Notes: generated by a model from the sequence alone, not told the origin. DNA of 64,000 nucleotides from Ancrocorticia sp047602305 (GCA_047602305.1 JASGHO010000001.1:3348001-3412000); one strand, 5' to 3'. Positions 8,373 to 17,131 are shown, numbered from the stretch's first letter. Translations and numbers: made by a program.

Positions 8373-9056
8373 ATGAGTACTCGCATTCTCGTCGTGGATG
8401 ACGACCCTGGCATTTCGGAGATGGTGGCGCTCCTACTCGAATCCGAGGGATATGACGTAACTGTCTGCGCCAATGGTTCGAGCGTGGTGGCACTGTACCG
8501 TGTTGAGCGCCCGGATCTCGTGCTGCTCGACGTCATGCTTCCCGGTCTCGATGGTGTGACTGTCTGTAAGCATTTGCGTGAGGAATCGGATGTTCCCATC
8601 ATCATGATGAGCGCCCGAACCGACTCGCTTGACGTGATCGCCGGGCTGGAAGCCGGTGCGGACGATTACGTGACCAAGCCTTTTGAGAACTCGGTCTTGC
8701 TTGCGCGTGTCAAGACGCGCCTGCGCCGCCAGGAGCCGGAATCCGAGACTCTGCGGGTGGCTGACCTCACCGTTGATCTCAAGGGACATCAGGTTCTACG
8801 TGACGGCAGGGACCTGCGCCTGACCCCGCTGGAGTTTGACCTTCTGGCGGTCCTGGCGCGTAAGCCGTGGCAGGTCTTCTCTCGCGAGGAGCTGCTGGAG
8901 CAGGTGTGGGGTTATCGCCATAATTCGGCGGACACCCGCCTCGTGAACGTTCATATCCAGCGCCTTCGTTCGAAGGTGGAGAAGGATCCGGACCACCCCG
9001 AAGTGGTCTTGACCATCCGGGGCGTGGGTTACCGCGCCGGGGCTGTCCAGGAGTGA
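8373..9056 (+). CDS. mtrA: Two-component response regulator MtrA
   Basis: 227 residues. The receiver domain covers 1-115, with acidic pocket DDD at 9-11, phospho-acceptor D53 in LLDVMLPG and K102 in VTKPF. An OmpR/PhoB-type winged-helix domain covers ~130-225 (LTPLEFDLLAVLARKPWQVF, RLRSKVE, IRGVGYR). MtrA regulates cell-wall, division and osmotic-stress genes in actinobacteria; here it precedes mtrB and lpqB, the conserved order. The ATG at 8373 gives the family N-terminus MSTRILVVDDD. Only a weak AGGA precedes it. A 150-base region upstream separates it from Trm112. Confidence 0.95.
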   Translation: MSTRILVVDDDPGISEMVALLLESEGYDVTVCANGSSVVALYRVERPDLVLLDVMLPGLDGVTVCKHLREESDVPIIMMSARTDSLDVIAGLEAGADDYVTKPFENSVLLARVKTRLRRQEPESETLRVADLTVDLKGHQVLRDGRDLRLTPLEFDLLAVLARKPWQVFSREELLEQVWGYRHNSADTRLVNVHIQRLRSKVEKDPDHPEVVLTIRGVGYRAGAVQE

Positions 9057-9072
9057 TCGGAGCGCTACTCAA

Positions 9073-11046
9073 GTGAGCCGTGATGATCGCGTAGTCCCTT
9101 ATCGCCAGCACCCACGGCGCAGCTTCGGTGAAGCTCTGCGCCGCCGGGTGCTGTCTTTGGGTACCTGGTGGCGTTCGTCGCTGACGGTGCGTGTGGTGAG
9201 TCTGGTGATGGCGGCCGGGCTGGCGTCCATGCTGGCGGCGGGTACCGTCATTGTGAGCCAGGTGCGGTCCCAGCTTTTTGATCGCTCGGTCACTTCGGTG
9301 GTGGATCTCTTCGCCTCGTCCCGGGCCGGGGCCCAAGCGTATTTTGACGCCATGAATTCTCCCACCTCCAGCCAGATTCAGCAGGCGGCTTCGGAGATTA
9401 TTCAGGCCCAGTATGATCCGAGGCGTTCGGTGATGGGCGCGGCGTTGCTGCGCACTCCGAGTCAAGATGACACCGCTCTTCCGGTGTTGGAGGCGGTGAC
9501 GGATTCTGCCGTGCAGATCCACGGCCTCATTTCCCCGGAGATGCGGACGGAGGTTCCCACCTCGGATTCGGTGCATTGGCAGTCGGTGGCGCTCACCAAC
9601 GCCCAAGGCGGGACGAACCCGGGAATCATCGTGGGTGCCCCGATCAACGTGCAGGGCGCCGGAACCTTTGAGTACTACGTTGTGTACTCGTTGGAGCAGC
9701 AGGAATCGACGGTTCGGCTGGTGGTCGGAATCCTCACGGCGGGAGCCGTGGTGTTGGTGCTGCTTCTTGCGCTCATCACTTGGTTGGTGGTGGGGATGGT
9801 ACTGCGCCCGGTCCAGGAAGCCTCACGGAATGCGCAACGATTGGCCGACGGCGCCTTCGACTCGCGTATGCCGGTGCGCGGCGACGACGAACTCGCGCAC
9901 CTGGCGGAATCTTTCAACCAGATGGCGGCCTCGCTGTCGGATCAGTTCACGCGCATGGAGCGCATGTCCACCGTGCAGCAGTCCTTCGTGTCTGCCGTGT
10001 CGCACGAGCTCCGTTCACCGGTGACCACCATCCGCATGGCCGGGCAGCTCATCTATGACAAGCGCGATGAACTCCCGCCGCTGCTCAAGCGCAGCGCCGA
10101 GCTGCAGCACGATCAGCTCATCAACCTGGACACGATGTTGTCCGATCTCCTGGAGATTTCGCGCTTTGACGCCGGAGCCATGGTTCTTGCCACCGAGAAG
10201 GCCGATCTTCTGGGGATCGTTCGGGCCGTGGTGGAATCCCAGCAGATCCTCGCCGAGGCCAATGGGGTCTCGGTGGTCATCCGTTCGGAAGGTGACCCGA
10301 GCGCCAAGGTGGAGCCGCGGCGCATCGAGCGTATTATCCGCAACCTGGTGGTCAATGCCTTGGAGCACGCGGAGGCCAAACCTGTCCTCATACGTGTGGT
10401 GGGGGCGCAGGACGCCGTCGCCGTCGAAGTGTCCGATGCCGGCGTGGGCCTGACGGAGGAGCAGGTAACGCACGTGTTTGACCGTTTCTGGCGTGCCGAT
10501 TCTTCCCGTGTGCGAAAGTCCGGTGGCACGGGATTGGGTCTCACGATTGCCCGCGAGGACGCGATGTTGCACGGCGGACGGTTGCAGTGCGTGGGCATTC
10601 TCGGGGTGGGAACTACCTTCCTCTTGACCTTGCCGCGTGAGCCGCGGATGAAGCTGAGTTCTCCGCTGCCCTTGTGTGTCATGGCGGCCGAGCAGCCGTG
10701 GGGTATCGAGCCCGGTGAGGGCAGCGCCGACGAGTTTGCTGAGTCCGCAGAGGGCCTGCTTTCCAGCGGCGACGGAAATGTTGCGCCCCAGGTCCATGCG
10801 GCGGGGACGGTTCCCGAGCCGCATACGGCCGGGTCCCCGAATGAAGCTCCGCATTCCTCGGGGAGTGAGGGTGTTGCCGGTGCGAGGGTGGCAGACAAGT
10901 TGACCGCGGGCGCCGTCGTCGGACGTGACGTCGTCGTCACAGGAGACAGGCCCGTCAGCGACAAGCCCGTCAGCGACAACGCCACTGCAGCTGACATTCA
11001 GCCCAGACACGACGAATCGGAACCGCGGGAGGCTCCGTATGCGTAA
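9073..11046 (+). CDS. mtrB: Sensor histidine kinase MtrB
   Basis: 657 residues from a GTG. Two membrane helices (about 38-60 and 220-243) bracket an extracytoplasmic sensor domain. A HAMP domain follows (~245-295), then HisKA with the phospho-accepting H311 (SHELRSPVTT), then HATPase with N box NALEHA, G1 box DAGVGL and G2 box GGTGLGL. It phosphorylates MtrA. After the ATPase domain (ending ~520) there is an unusual ~140-residue low-complexity tail rich in Glu, Ala, Gly, Ser and Pro with a VSDKPVSDN repeat. The stop overlaps the lpqB start by eight bases. Confidence 0.95.
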   Translation: MSRDDRVVPYRQHPRRSFGEALRRRVLSLGTWWRSSLTVRVVSLVMAAGLASMLAAGTVIVSQVRSQLFDRSVTSVVDLFASSRAGAQAYFDAMNSPTSSQIQQAASEIIQAQYDPRRSVMGAALLRTPSQDDTALPVLEAVTDSAVQIHGLISPEMRTEVPTSDSVHWQSVALTNAQGGTNPGIIVGAPINVQGAGTFEYYVVYSLEQQESTVRLVVGILTAGAVVLVLLLALITWLVVGMVLRPVQEASRNAQRLADGAFDSRMPVRGDDELAHLAESFNQMAASLSDQFTRMERMSTVQQSFVSAVSHELRSPVTTIRMAGQLIYDKRDELPPLLKRSAELQHDQLINLDTMLSDLLEISRFDAGAMVLATEKADLLGIVRAVVESQQILAEANGVSVVIRSEGDPSAKVEPRRIERIIRNLVVNALEHAEAKPVLIRVVGAQDAVAVEVSDAGVGLTEEQVTHVFDRFWRADSSRVRKSGGTGLGLTIAREDAMLHGGRLQCVGILGVGTTFLLTLPREPRMKLSSPLPLCVMAAEQPWGIEPGEGSADEFAESAEGLLSSGDGNVAPQVHAAGTVPEPHTAGSPNEAPHSSGSEGVAGARVADKLTAGAVVGRDVVVTGDRPVSDKPVSDNATAADIQPRHDESEPREAPYA

Positions 11047-12733
11047 GAGTCGACTTCTTGGTGTGCTGGCAGTACTTGTGCTGGCGTTGTCCGCCTGTAC
11101 GAGCCTGCCACGCGCCGGTGATGTGCACGAGGTCAATCCCTCGAAGAACGAGGCTGGCAGCGTGGCGCTGGTGGGGCAGCCGCCGCCCGAGGGTGCCACG
11201 CCGCAGGAGATCGTCGACTACTTCCTTGTCGCCTGTCGAGCTGGTGGCGAGGATGACTTCGCGGTGGCGCGCCAGTACCTCATGCCGGCCACGTCGGCCG
11301 AGTGGGATCCGAAGACGGAAGTCCGGGTGTATCCCGAGAGCCAGAATATCCAGACCACGGTGACGGAGAGCGGCGGGGTGCGGGCGCGAGTCAGTTCCCT
11401 CGGCACCCTCTCGGAGCCGGGCGTCTACCTGGAATCGGCCAACAACGCCGTGTTCACCACGGATTTTTCGCTGGCCAAGAATCAGGATGGCGAGTGGCGT
11501 ATCGTCAACCTCGATGACGGCATTTTCCTCGCGGAGCGGATGTTCTTCGGGCAGCTCTACGTTGAGGCTCCGGTGTACTTCTTGGCGTCGGCCACGGATT
11601 CGCTTGTTGCCGATCTGCATTGGTTCCCGCGCCGGGAAGCTCCCACGCGCGCCCTTCACGCGCTTCTGTCCGGTCCTTCGCCCTGGCTTCGCGACGGCGT
11701 GACGTCGGCGGTCCCGGAGGATACGCGGCTCACGAAGAATCTTCAGATCGACGACGGCGTCGCCCACGTCGAGTTGTCCCCGAACGTTCTGGCCATCCCG
11801 CAGCGCCAACGTTCGCTCATGTTTGCGCAGGTGCGCAGCACGTTGCTTGCTTTCTCATCGATCCAGTCGGTGCAGATTTCGGTGCCGGGTGAGGTTCTCG
11901 ATAAGGAAGTGGTGCTGGAGCTTTCCGAGTATCCCTACGGTTCTTATCCGCTCTCGGTGATTTCGGCTGGAGTGCCGGGCACCGTGGTTGATCAGGATGA
12001 GATCGAGTTTGTTCCGGCCAATGCGGCGTTTGCGGATCTCGGCCTGACGGATCTTGCCGTCGCCTATCAGAAACCTCCTTCCTCCTACGCGGCCTTGGCG
12101 CGGGCGGGCACCGAGTTGGTGGCGATCGACGGCGCGACGGGAAATGTGAGGTCCCTGAACACTGGTGCGAGTCTGATCGCTCCCTCCTTCGACTCGTTGG
12201 GCTGGATCTGGTCCGGTGAGCGCTCCAACAACGGGAGTCTCACGGTCTCGACCGCCATGGAGATGGAGCCGTTGACGGTTGCCGCCCCGGGGCTCCAGGG
12301 AATGAATGTGCGTGACGTTGCCGTCTCTCGCGAGGGAAGCCGGATTGTCATCGTGACAGAGTCTGGCAGCGAGGTGAAGGCCTACGTTGCGGGTATCACC
12401 CGGTCTGCCGATGGGGCCCCCACCTCGCTGGGTGATTTGATGCCTATTGGGCAGCGCCTCGCGGACCTCACGGATGTCTCGTGGGTGGGATCGACCGAGT
12501 TGATGGCCCTGGGCCGATCGGCGGCCGGTTCGGATACCAGCCTCTATTCGATCCGATTGGGCGGGCCCACCGGGCGCGCGATGAACGTGCAGGAAGGCGC
12601 GGTTGCGCTCACGTCCACCCGTTCCAGCCAACCGGTGGTGATCCTCACCGAGTCGGGCCGGGTGTTCGAGCGTGACGGCAGTTCGTGGCGCAACCGGGTG
12701 TCCTCCGTGAGTTCTGTGGCCTATCCGGGTTAA
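11039..12733 (+). CDS. lpqB: Lipoprotein LpqB, MtrAB accessory factor
   Basis: 564 residues. The N-terminal lipoprotein signal peptide is MRKSRLLGVLAVLVLALSAC, with lipobox LSAC and lipidated C20. An N-terminal domain is followed by a GerMN-type region (~190-330, PTRALHALLSGPSPWL) and a C-terminal beta-propeller-like region. LpqB binds the extracytoplasmic part of MtrB and tunes MtrA signalling in mycobacteria. The ATG at 11039 overlaps the mtrB stop, and GGGAGG lies just upstream, so the two are probably coupled. No T-rich terminator follows; a hairpin at 12749-12775 is the likely end. Confidence 0.92.
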   Translation: MRKSRLLGVLAVLVLALSACTSLPRAGDVHEVNPSKNEAGSVALVGQPPPEGATPQEIVDYFLVACRAGGEDDFAVARQYLMPATSAEWDPKTEVRVYPESQNIQTTVTESGGVRARVSSLGTLSEPGVYLESANNAVFTTDFSLAKNQDGEWRIVNLDDGIFLAERMFFGQLYVEAPVYFLASATDSLVADLHWFPRREAPTRALHALLSGPSPWLRDGVTSAVPEDTRLTKNLQIDDGVAHVELSPNVLAIPQRQRSLMFAQVRSTLLAFSSIQSVQISVPGEVLDKEVVLELSEYPYGSYPLSVISAGVPGTVVDQDEIEFVPANAAFADLGLTDLAVAYQKPPSSYAALARAGTELVAIDGATGNVRSLNTGASLIAPSFDSLGWIWSGERSNNGSLTVSTAMEMEPLTVAAPGLQGMNVRDVAVSREGSRIVIVTESGSEVKAYVAGITRSADGAPTSLGDLMPIGQRLADLTDVSWVGSTELMALGRSAAGSDTSLYSIRLGGPTGRAMNVQEGAVALTSTRSSQPVVILTESGRVFERDGSSWRNRVSSVSSVAYPG

Positions 12734-12748
12734 CACCGCCGCTACTCG

Positions 12749-12775
12749 TTTCCACAGGCTTCAACCCTGTGGAAA
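12749..12775 (+). terminator. Hairpin downstream of lpqB
   Basis: TTTCCACAGG and CCTGTGGAAA form a ten-base perfect stem around a seven-base loop, 15 bases after the lpqB stop. It lacks a T-tract on the plus strand, which is common for terminators in GC-rich actinobacteria. It may separate the mtr operon from comF. Confidence 0.5.
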
Positions 12776-12814
12776 AAATCTGCGGCCAGGCTTGCGGTAG
12801 GGCACCGTGGAGCC

Positions 12815-13582
12815 ATGGATGGCTTCTGGGAAACAATCGAGGACCTGGCATTCCCACGCTGGTGCGCGGGGTGTTCCGTGTGGGATGAGTACCTGTGCGA
12901 ACGCTGCCGCGCCGGATTCGGATCGGGATGGACGCGCGTGGAGGGCCGCGCGCCCTATCTTCAGCGTGTGCGCTCCTGGGACGAGGGCACCTCGGGTTTG
13001 CTCTACCCGGGCGACGACGAGGCCATCTTTCCCGTCTACGCGTTGGCAGATTACGACGGCGAGGTTCGCAAGGCGATCGTCTCCTGGAAGAACAGCGTGA
13101 GCAAAGGCTTGACGGACGCGATGGTGGATCTTGTTGCTCAGCGCGCGGGAGAGATCGAACTGGGCACCGCGGTCAGTGTGGTCCCGGCGCCGTCGTCGTG
13201 GAGAAGGCGCCATGACGGGCGCCTCGTTGCCCGCCATATCGCGCGCGGACTGTGCGCGGGAATCAACGGGGGCGTAGGAGCCAGCGGAAGTCTGGGAAGC
13301 GGGAGCGAACTCGCCGTCGTCGACGACGTCCTGACACAAGGGAGTACCGTCAGCCAACTGGTGACGTCTCGCGGCCGCGCCCGATTGTCGGGGCGGGGAA
13401 GGAAAGCGCGGGAGATCCGAGTGCGCAGGGTGCCCTCGCACCCGCAGGTCATCTTGGTCGACGACGTCCTCACCAGCGGCGCAACGTTGGCCGGCTGCGC
13501 GGCGGCTCTGGCCCGCGAGGGCAGTGAAGTGTGCGCGGCCTTTGTACTTGCTGCGGCGCGGGATCCGCGTGGGACACGCTGA
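12815..13582 (+). CDS. comF: ComF family phosphoribosyltransferase-like protein
   Basis: 255 residues. The N-terminal zinc-finger cysteines (CAGCSVWDEYLCERC) are followed by a phosphoribosyltransferase fold with the PRPP loop ILVDDVLTSGATLAGC near residue 215 and the PAPSSWRRR(H)DGR segment that usually precedes the R-x-R-G-F motif. ComF supports DNA uptake in competent bacteria and may act in replication restart; the exact activity is not established. An upstream segment, VVDDVLTQGSTVSQL (~170), looks like a second PRPP loop but occupies the position of the family's variable L-x-R-x-x-x-x-x-Q region. Placement after lpqB is standard in actinobacteria. Confidence 0.85.
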   Translation: MDGFWETIEDLAFPRWCAGCSVWDEYLCERCRAGFGSGWTRVEGRAPYLQRVRSWDEGTSGLLYPGDDEAIFPVYALADYDGEVRKAIVSWKNSVSKGLTDAMVDLVAQRAGEIELGTAVSVVPAPSSWRRRHDGRLVARHIARGLCAGINGGVGASGSLGSGSELAVVDDVLTQGSTVSQLVTSRGRARLSGRGRKAREIRVRRVPSHPQVILVDDVLTSGATLAGCAAALAREGSEVCAAFVLAAARDPRGTR

Positions 13583-13766
13583 GAAGAATTGCTGTTTCGC
13601 AGTCGGAGCAAAATGGTCCGCGCGAGGTGTGAGTGGTCTAACATTGAGGGAACAACTGAAGCGGAGAGCAGGGCATGTACCCGCTCCTTCCTGAAGGGGG
13701 TGATCGTCTCAAGCTTGCGTGAGAAGCAAAGCAGGAACGTTATTACTTACGCCTGAGGAGGGCATC

Positions 13767-14396
13767 GTGGAGATCATTGTCAAGGGTCGGAACATCGACG
13801 TTACCGATCGCTTCCGCGGCCACGTAGAAGATAAGCTCCAGAAGATCGAGCAGTTTGCACCTCGCGCACAGCGAGTGGATGTTGAGCTGACTCACGAGCC
13901 GAACCCGGCTCAAGCCGAGACATCGGAGCGAATCGAAATCACCATTCGGGACAAGGGTCCCGTCATCCGAGCTGAAGCAGCAGCCTCCGATTCTTATGGG
14001 GCACTCGATCTAGCCATGGGCAAGCTCATTGAGCGCTTGCGCCGCGTGCGTGATCGCAAGAAGGAACACCCCAGCAAGGCGCGCGTCGCCACACCGCTGA
14101 CACTCACCCCGGATGACGTCAACGTCCCCCAAGAGAAGCCGCGCAAGGAGGAGAGGAAGCTCCCCACGGTCGCTGGCGAGGCTGTTGAAACGCAGCTCGG
14201 CGATTCGCCGGTGGTGGTACGCCAGAAGCTGTACGAGGCAACACCGATGTCAATCGACCAGGCTCTCTACGAGATGGAACTCGTCGGTCACCCCTTCTAC
14301 CTCTTCATTGATGAAGAGACGAAGCAGCCGTGTGCGGTCTACCACCGTCACGGATGGACCTACGGCGTGATCCGCCTCGACGCACAAGCAAGCTGA
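13767..14396 (+). CDS. hpf: Long-form ribosome hibernation promoting factor
   Basis: 209 residues from the GTG at 13767, with GAGGAGG about six bases upstream; this start gives the family N-terminus VEIIVKGRNIDVTDRF. The N-terminal S30AE domain (1-105) binds the 30S decoding region. The C-terminal dimerisation domain (~150-209, MSIDQALYEMELVGHPFYLF) brings two ribosomes together as inactive 100S particles in stationary phase or hypoxia. The middle is a charged linker. In many actinobacteria secA follows; here a repeat region and a ferredoxin reductase gene come next. Confidence 0.94.
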   Translation: MEIIVKGRNIDVTDRFRGHVEDKLQKIEQFAPRAQRVDVELTHEPNPAQAETSERIEITIRDKGPVIRAEAAASDSYGALDLAMGKLIERLRRVRDRKKEHPSKARVATPLTLTPDDVNVPQEKPRKEERKLPTVAGEAVETQLGDSPVVVRQKLYEATPMSIDQALYEMELVGHPFYLFIDEETKQPCAVYHRHGWTYGVIRLDAQAS

Positions 14397-14454
14397 GAGG
14401 GCGCGCTTAGAGGCCATGACGTGTGGCCTCTGGGGCTCGATAATTGACAACCTC

Positions 14455-14487
14455 GTGGTGGCGGCAACGAAACGTTGCCGCCACCAC
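14455..14487 (+). terminator. hpf terminator hairpin
   Basis: A 15-base perfect stem (GTGGTGGCGGCAACG pairing with CGTTGCCGCCACCAC) with the three-base loop AAA, about 60 bases after the hpf stop. It has no T-tract. Confidence 0.75.
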
Positions 14488-14545
14488 TGTGTGTGGGGCG
14501 TGCTTGAATGCTGATCTGCTTCATCGACATCTCTGCTTCATCGAC

Positions 14546-14624
14546 ATCTGCCCTTAGCGTTGGATATCGCCGTAGTAAGGGCGATACCTGACGCTAAGGG
14601 CGATACCTGACGCTAAGGGCAGAT
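14546..14624. repeat. Palindromic element, family B copy 1
   Basis: ATCTGCCCTTAGCGT at the left is the exact reverse complement of ACGCTAAGGGCAGAT at the right. Between them, GGATATCGCC and GGCGATACC pair imperfectly. This copy carries an internal 19-base exact duplication (14581-14599 and 14600-14618), so one arm is longer. TTCATCGAC precedes it, as it does the second copy at 17760-17819. Confidence 0.75.
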
Positions 14625-14833
14625 ATGGGGAAACGGCGGTGCTGGAGGAGTGCCAAAGGGAGTGCGCGTAGACGGACACGGGCGTGAGGGTGGAGGGACT
14701 GATGTGATGCGGACGCGAGGTCGGGGCGCCGTCGTCGTTCGAATTTCGTTACCCATTGTGGGATGGTCCACACATGTTGAAAACCGGTGTCCCCGGATAG
14801 GATTGAACGGTTGTTCGTAACGAAGGGAATGTA

Positions 14834-16216
14834 GTGTCTGAACGTCGTTTTAATGTGGCCGTTATCGGCGCCGGTCCGGCTGGTATCTATGCATCGGATA
14901 TCCTCGCCAAGTCGAGCCTGGATTGCACGATTGACCTTTTTGAAAGGCTTCCAGCACCTTACGGCCTGGTTCGCTACGGAGTGGCGCCCGATCATCCGCG
15001 GATCAAGGCGATTATCAACGCCCTCTTCAATGTGCTGAAGCGAGGCGACATCTCCTTCCACGGCAATGTCGATATCGGGACCGATATCACACTGTCGGAA
15101 CTCCACGACTACTACGACGCGATCATCATCGCGACCGGCGCCAACGCTGATGCGCCCCTGGAGATTCCCGGGATTGATCTGGAAGGCAGCTACGGTGCCG
15201 CGGACTTCGTGTCCTGGTACGACGGCCACCCGGATTACCCCCGCACCTGGCCGCTGGAGGCCAAGGAGATCGCGGTGTTCGGAGTCGGTAATGTGGCGCT
15301 TGACGTTGCTCGCGTGCTCGCCAAGCACCCCAAGGATATGCTCTCCACCGAGATCCCCGCGAACGTCTACGAGGGCCTGAAGAACTCGCCGGTCACGGAC
15401 GTGCACGTGTTCGGCCGCCGCGGGCCCGCCCAGGTGAAGTTCACCCCGATGGAACTGCGTGAACTCGGCCACGTGCCCGATGTGGACATCATCGTCTACC
15501 CCGAGGACTTCGATTACGACGACGGCTCGGAGCGGGCCATCGCCGAATCCAAGATGACCAAGCAGGTCACAGAACAGCTCACCAACTGGGTGTTCCAGGA
15601 GCCGGAAGATCTCACGGCGAGCCGCCGCATCCACATTCACATGCTTCAGCAGCCGGTGGCCATTCTTGGCCAGGGCAAGGTGGAGGCGGTCCGTATGGAG
15701 CGCACCGCGTTGCAGGGCGACGGCAACGTCAAGGGCACGGGCGAGTTCATCGACTACCCGGTGCAGGCCGTGTATCGCGCTGTGGGTTATGCCTCAGAAC
15801 CGATTCCCGGCGCTCCCTTTGACCCCAAACGCCACGTCATCCCCAACGAGGGCGGGCGCGTGCAGCGTGACGGTCGCAACATTGATGGCTTGTACGCCAC
15901 CGGCTGGATCAAGCGCGGCCCGATTGGGCTCATCGGTTCCACCAAGTCCGATGCCCAGGAGACCATCTCCAACCTCGTTGAGGATGCCCAGGCAGGTCTG
16001 CTGGCCGCGAAGGGGCCGGGCACCGGCGCCGACGGCCTCCTTCACCTCCTCGACAAGCGTGGCGTGCGCTACACCACGTGGCACGGCTGGGAGCTTCTCG
16101 AAGCCTACGAGAAGGCACTCGGCGCGGCCGAAGGGCGCGAGCGCATCAAGGTTGTCGAGCGCGAGACGATGACGGCGATTTCGCGCGGCGAACCGCACGA
16201 CGGCAAGCTCTACTGA
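14834..16216 (+). CDS. Ferredoxin--NADP+ reductase (FprA-like)
   Basis: 460 residues from the GTG at 14834. The FAD-binding motif VAVIGAGPAGIYASD lies at 8-22, followed by YGLVRYGVAPDHP, characteristic of the adrenodoxin-reductase/FprA family. The NADP-binding motif is GVGNVALDVARVL at ~153, and the C-terminal block GWIKRGPIGLIGSTKSDA is also typical. It passes electrons between NADPH and ferredoxin, for example to feed P450s or iron-sulfur enzymes; the partner here is unknown. The gene is alone, ending at a 20-bp perfect hairpin shared with the convergent yajQ. Confidence 0.93.
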   Translation: MSERRFNVAVIGAGPAGIYASDILAKSSLDCTIDLFERLPAPYGLVRYGVAPDHPRIKAIINALFNVLKRGDISFHGNVDIGTDITLSELHDYYDAIIIATGANADAPLEIPGIDLEGSYGAADFVSWYDGHPDYPRTWPLEAKEIAVFGVGNVALDVARVLAKHPKDMLSTEIPANVYEGLKNSPVTDVHVFGRRGPAQVKFTPMELRELGHVPDVDIIVYPEDFDYDDGSERAIAESKMTKQVTEQLTNWVFQEPEDLTASRRIHIHMLQQPVAILGQGKVEAVRMERTALQGDGNVKGTGEFIDYPVQAVYRAVGYASEPIPGAPFDPKRHVIPNEGGRVQRDGRNIDGLYATGWIKRGPIGLIGSTKSDAQETISNLVEDAQAGLLAAKGPGTGADGLLHLLDKRGVRYTTWHGWELLEAYEKALGAAEGRERIKVVERETMTAISRGEPHDGKLY

Positions 16217-16245
16217 GCTCTGGCGCTGTGTTCTAGCGCAGTTGA

Positions 16246-16293
16246 ACGACGACGGGGCCCTGGTTATGTACCCAACCAGGGCCCCGTCGTCGT
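16246..16293. terminator. Bidirectional terminator between fpr-like gene and yajQ
   Basis: A perfect 20-base inverted repeat (ACGACGACGGGGCCCTGGTT with its reverse complement at 16274-16293) around an eight-base loop. It sits between two convergent genes, so it can stop transcription from both sides. Confidence 0.85.
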
Positions 16294-16315
16294 CCTCGTT
16301 GAGGGTTAGAGGGAG

Positions 16316-16810
16316 TCAGCGGTAGTTGGTGAACTGCAGGGCGCAGTCCACATCAGCGTCCTTCAGTAGGGCGATGACGTCCTGCAGTGCATCGCGAGAC
16401 TTGGACGAGACGCGCAGCTCGTCGCCCTGGATCTGCACCTTGACGCCCTTGGGGCCCTCGTCGCGCACAAGCTTGGAGAGCTTCTTGGCGTTCTCCTGGC
16501 TCAGGCCCTTCTTGAGGGTGGCGACGAGGCGGAACTCCTTGCCGGACTGCTTCGGCTCGCCGTCGCCGATGTCGAGAACCTTGAGGGAGACGCCGCGGCG
16601 GAACATCTTCGACTGCAACACGTCATAGATGGCCATGACGCGCTCGGCCGAGTTGGCGACCATGGTGATCGCCTCGCCGCTGAGAGATACGGAAGCGCCC
16701 ACGCCCTTGAAGTCGTAGCGCTGGGCGATCTCCTTGGCCGTCTGATTGACGGCGTTGTCCACTTCCTGACGATCGTATTCGGAGACGACGTCGAACGATG
16801 AATCTGCCAT
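16316..16810 (-). CDS. yajQ: YajQ family nucleotide-binding protein
   Basis: 164 residues: MADSSFDVVSEYDRQEVDNA at the start, RYDFKGVGASVSLSG, then KKGLSQENAKKLSK and GDELRVSSKSRDALQDVI near the end, which are the YajQ/DUF520 signatures. Members fold as two ferredoxin-like domains; some bind cyclic di-GMP, and a role in actinobacteria is not established. GGAGGAG lies upstream of the ATG. No partner gene is adjacent. The upstream 190 bases also carry the tRNA-Tyr promoter on the opposite strand. Confidence 0.92.
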   Translation of the reverse strand: MADSSFDVVSEYDRQEVDNAVNQTAKEIAQRYDFKGVGASVSLSGEAITMVANSAERVMAIYDVLQSKMFRRGVSLKVLDIGDGEPKQSGKEFRLVATLKKGLSQENAKKLSKLVRDEGPKGVKVQIQGDELRVSSKSRDALQDVIALLKDADVDCALQFTNYR

Positions 16811-16935
16811 GTTGCTCCTCCAGAGCTTCGAGAAAATGCCGAGATATCAGGGAAAACGGATTGCTGGACCGCTTGCGGCGGCCGCGGTGAGCTACCCCTA
16901 GAAATGGTACCTACATCACAAGAACCATATTCAGT

Positions 16936-16964
16936 TTGACAGTCTACGGGTGAAAACTGCTAAT
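16936..16964 (+). promoter_or_regulatory. Predicted promoter of tRNA-Tyr
   Basis: TTGACA at 16936-16941, then 17 bases, then GCTAAT at 16959-16964 (TAATCT two bases on is an alternative -10). The mature tRNA starts about 40 bases downstream. Confidence 0.6.
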
Positions 16965-17004
16965 CTCATCTGGCACGGTTCGGGGAACAACCCGGAACGA
17001 GCAA

Positions 17005-17086
17005 GGCAGGTTTCCCGAGCGGCCAAAGGGAACTGACTGTAAATCAGTCGCTATCAGCTTCGCAGGTTCGAATCCTGCACCTGCCA
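17005..17086 (+). tRNA. tRNA-Tyr (GTA)
   Basis: An 82-base class II tRNA with a long variable arm. The acceptor stem is GGCAGGT with ACCTGCC and discriminator A; the anticodon loop is CTGTAAA; the T arm is GCAGG-TTCGAAT-CCTGC. No CCA is encoded. A nine-base hairpin follows at 17107-17128. Confidence 0.96.
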
Positions 17087-17106
17087 CGGAACGCGAGAAA
17101 TCGTGT

Positions 17107-17128
17107 TCACGCCAAGCGGTTGGCGTGA
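17107..17128 (+). terminator. Hairpin after tRNA-Tyr
   Basis: TCACGCCAA and TTGGCGTGA form a nine-base perfect stem with loop GCGG, 20 bases after the tRNA. It lacks a T-tract. Confidence 0.6.
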
Positions 17129-17131
17129 GGG

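Larger units (their letters stand above)
14397..14833. other. Intergenic region with hairpins and a palindromic repeat
   Basis: No gene is visible. It holds a small hairpin at 14409-14431 (AGAGGCCA with TGGCCTCT), the strong hpf terminator at 14455-14487, the family B palindrome at 14546-14624, a copy of the GGCGCCGTCGTCGT word at 14725-14738, and a possible promoter for the reductase gene (TTGAAA at 14777, TAGGAT at 14798; the 15-base spacing is short). Confidence 0.6.

Noticed and set aside
12749..12779. Two DnaA-box-like sequences (TTTTCCACA on the minus strand, GTTTCCACA on the plus strand)
   Set aside because: They are the two arms of a terminator-like hairpin after lpqB; there is no dnaA/dnaN context or AT-rich unwinding region.
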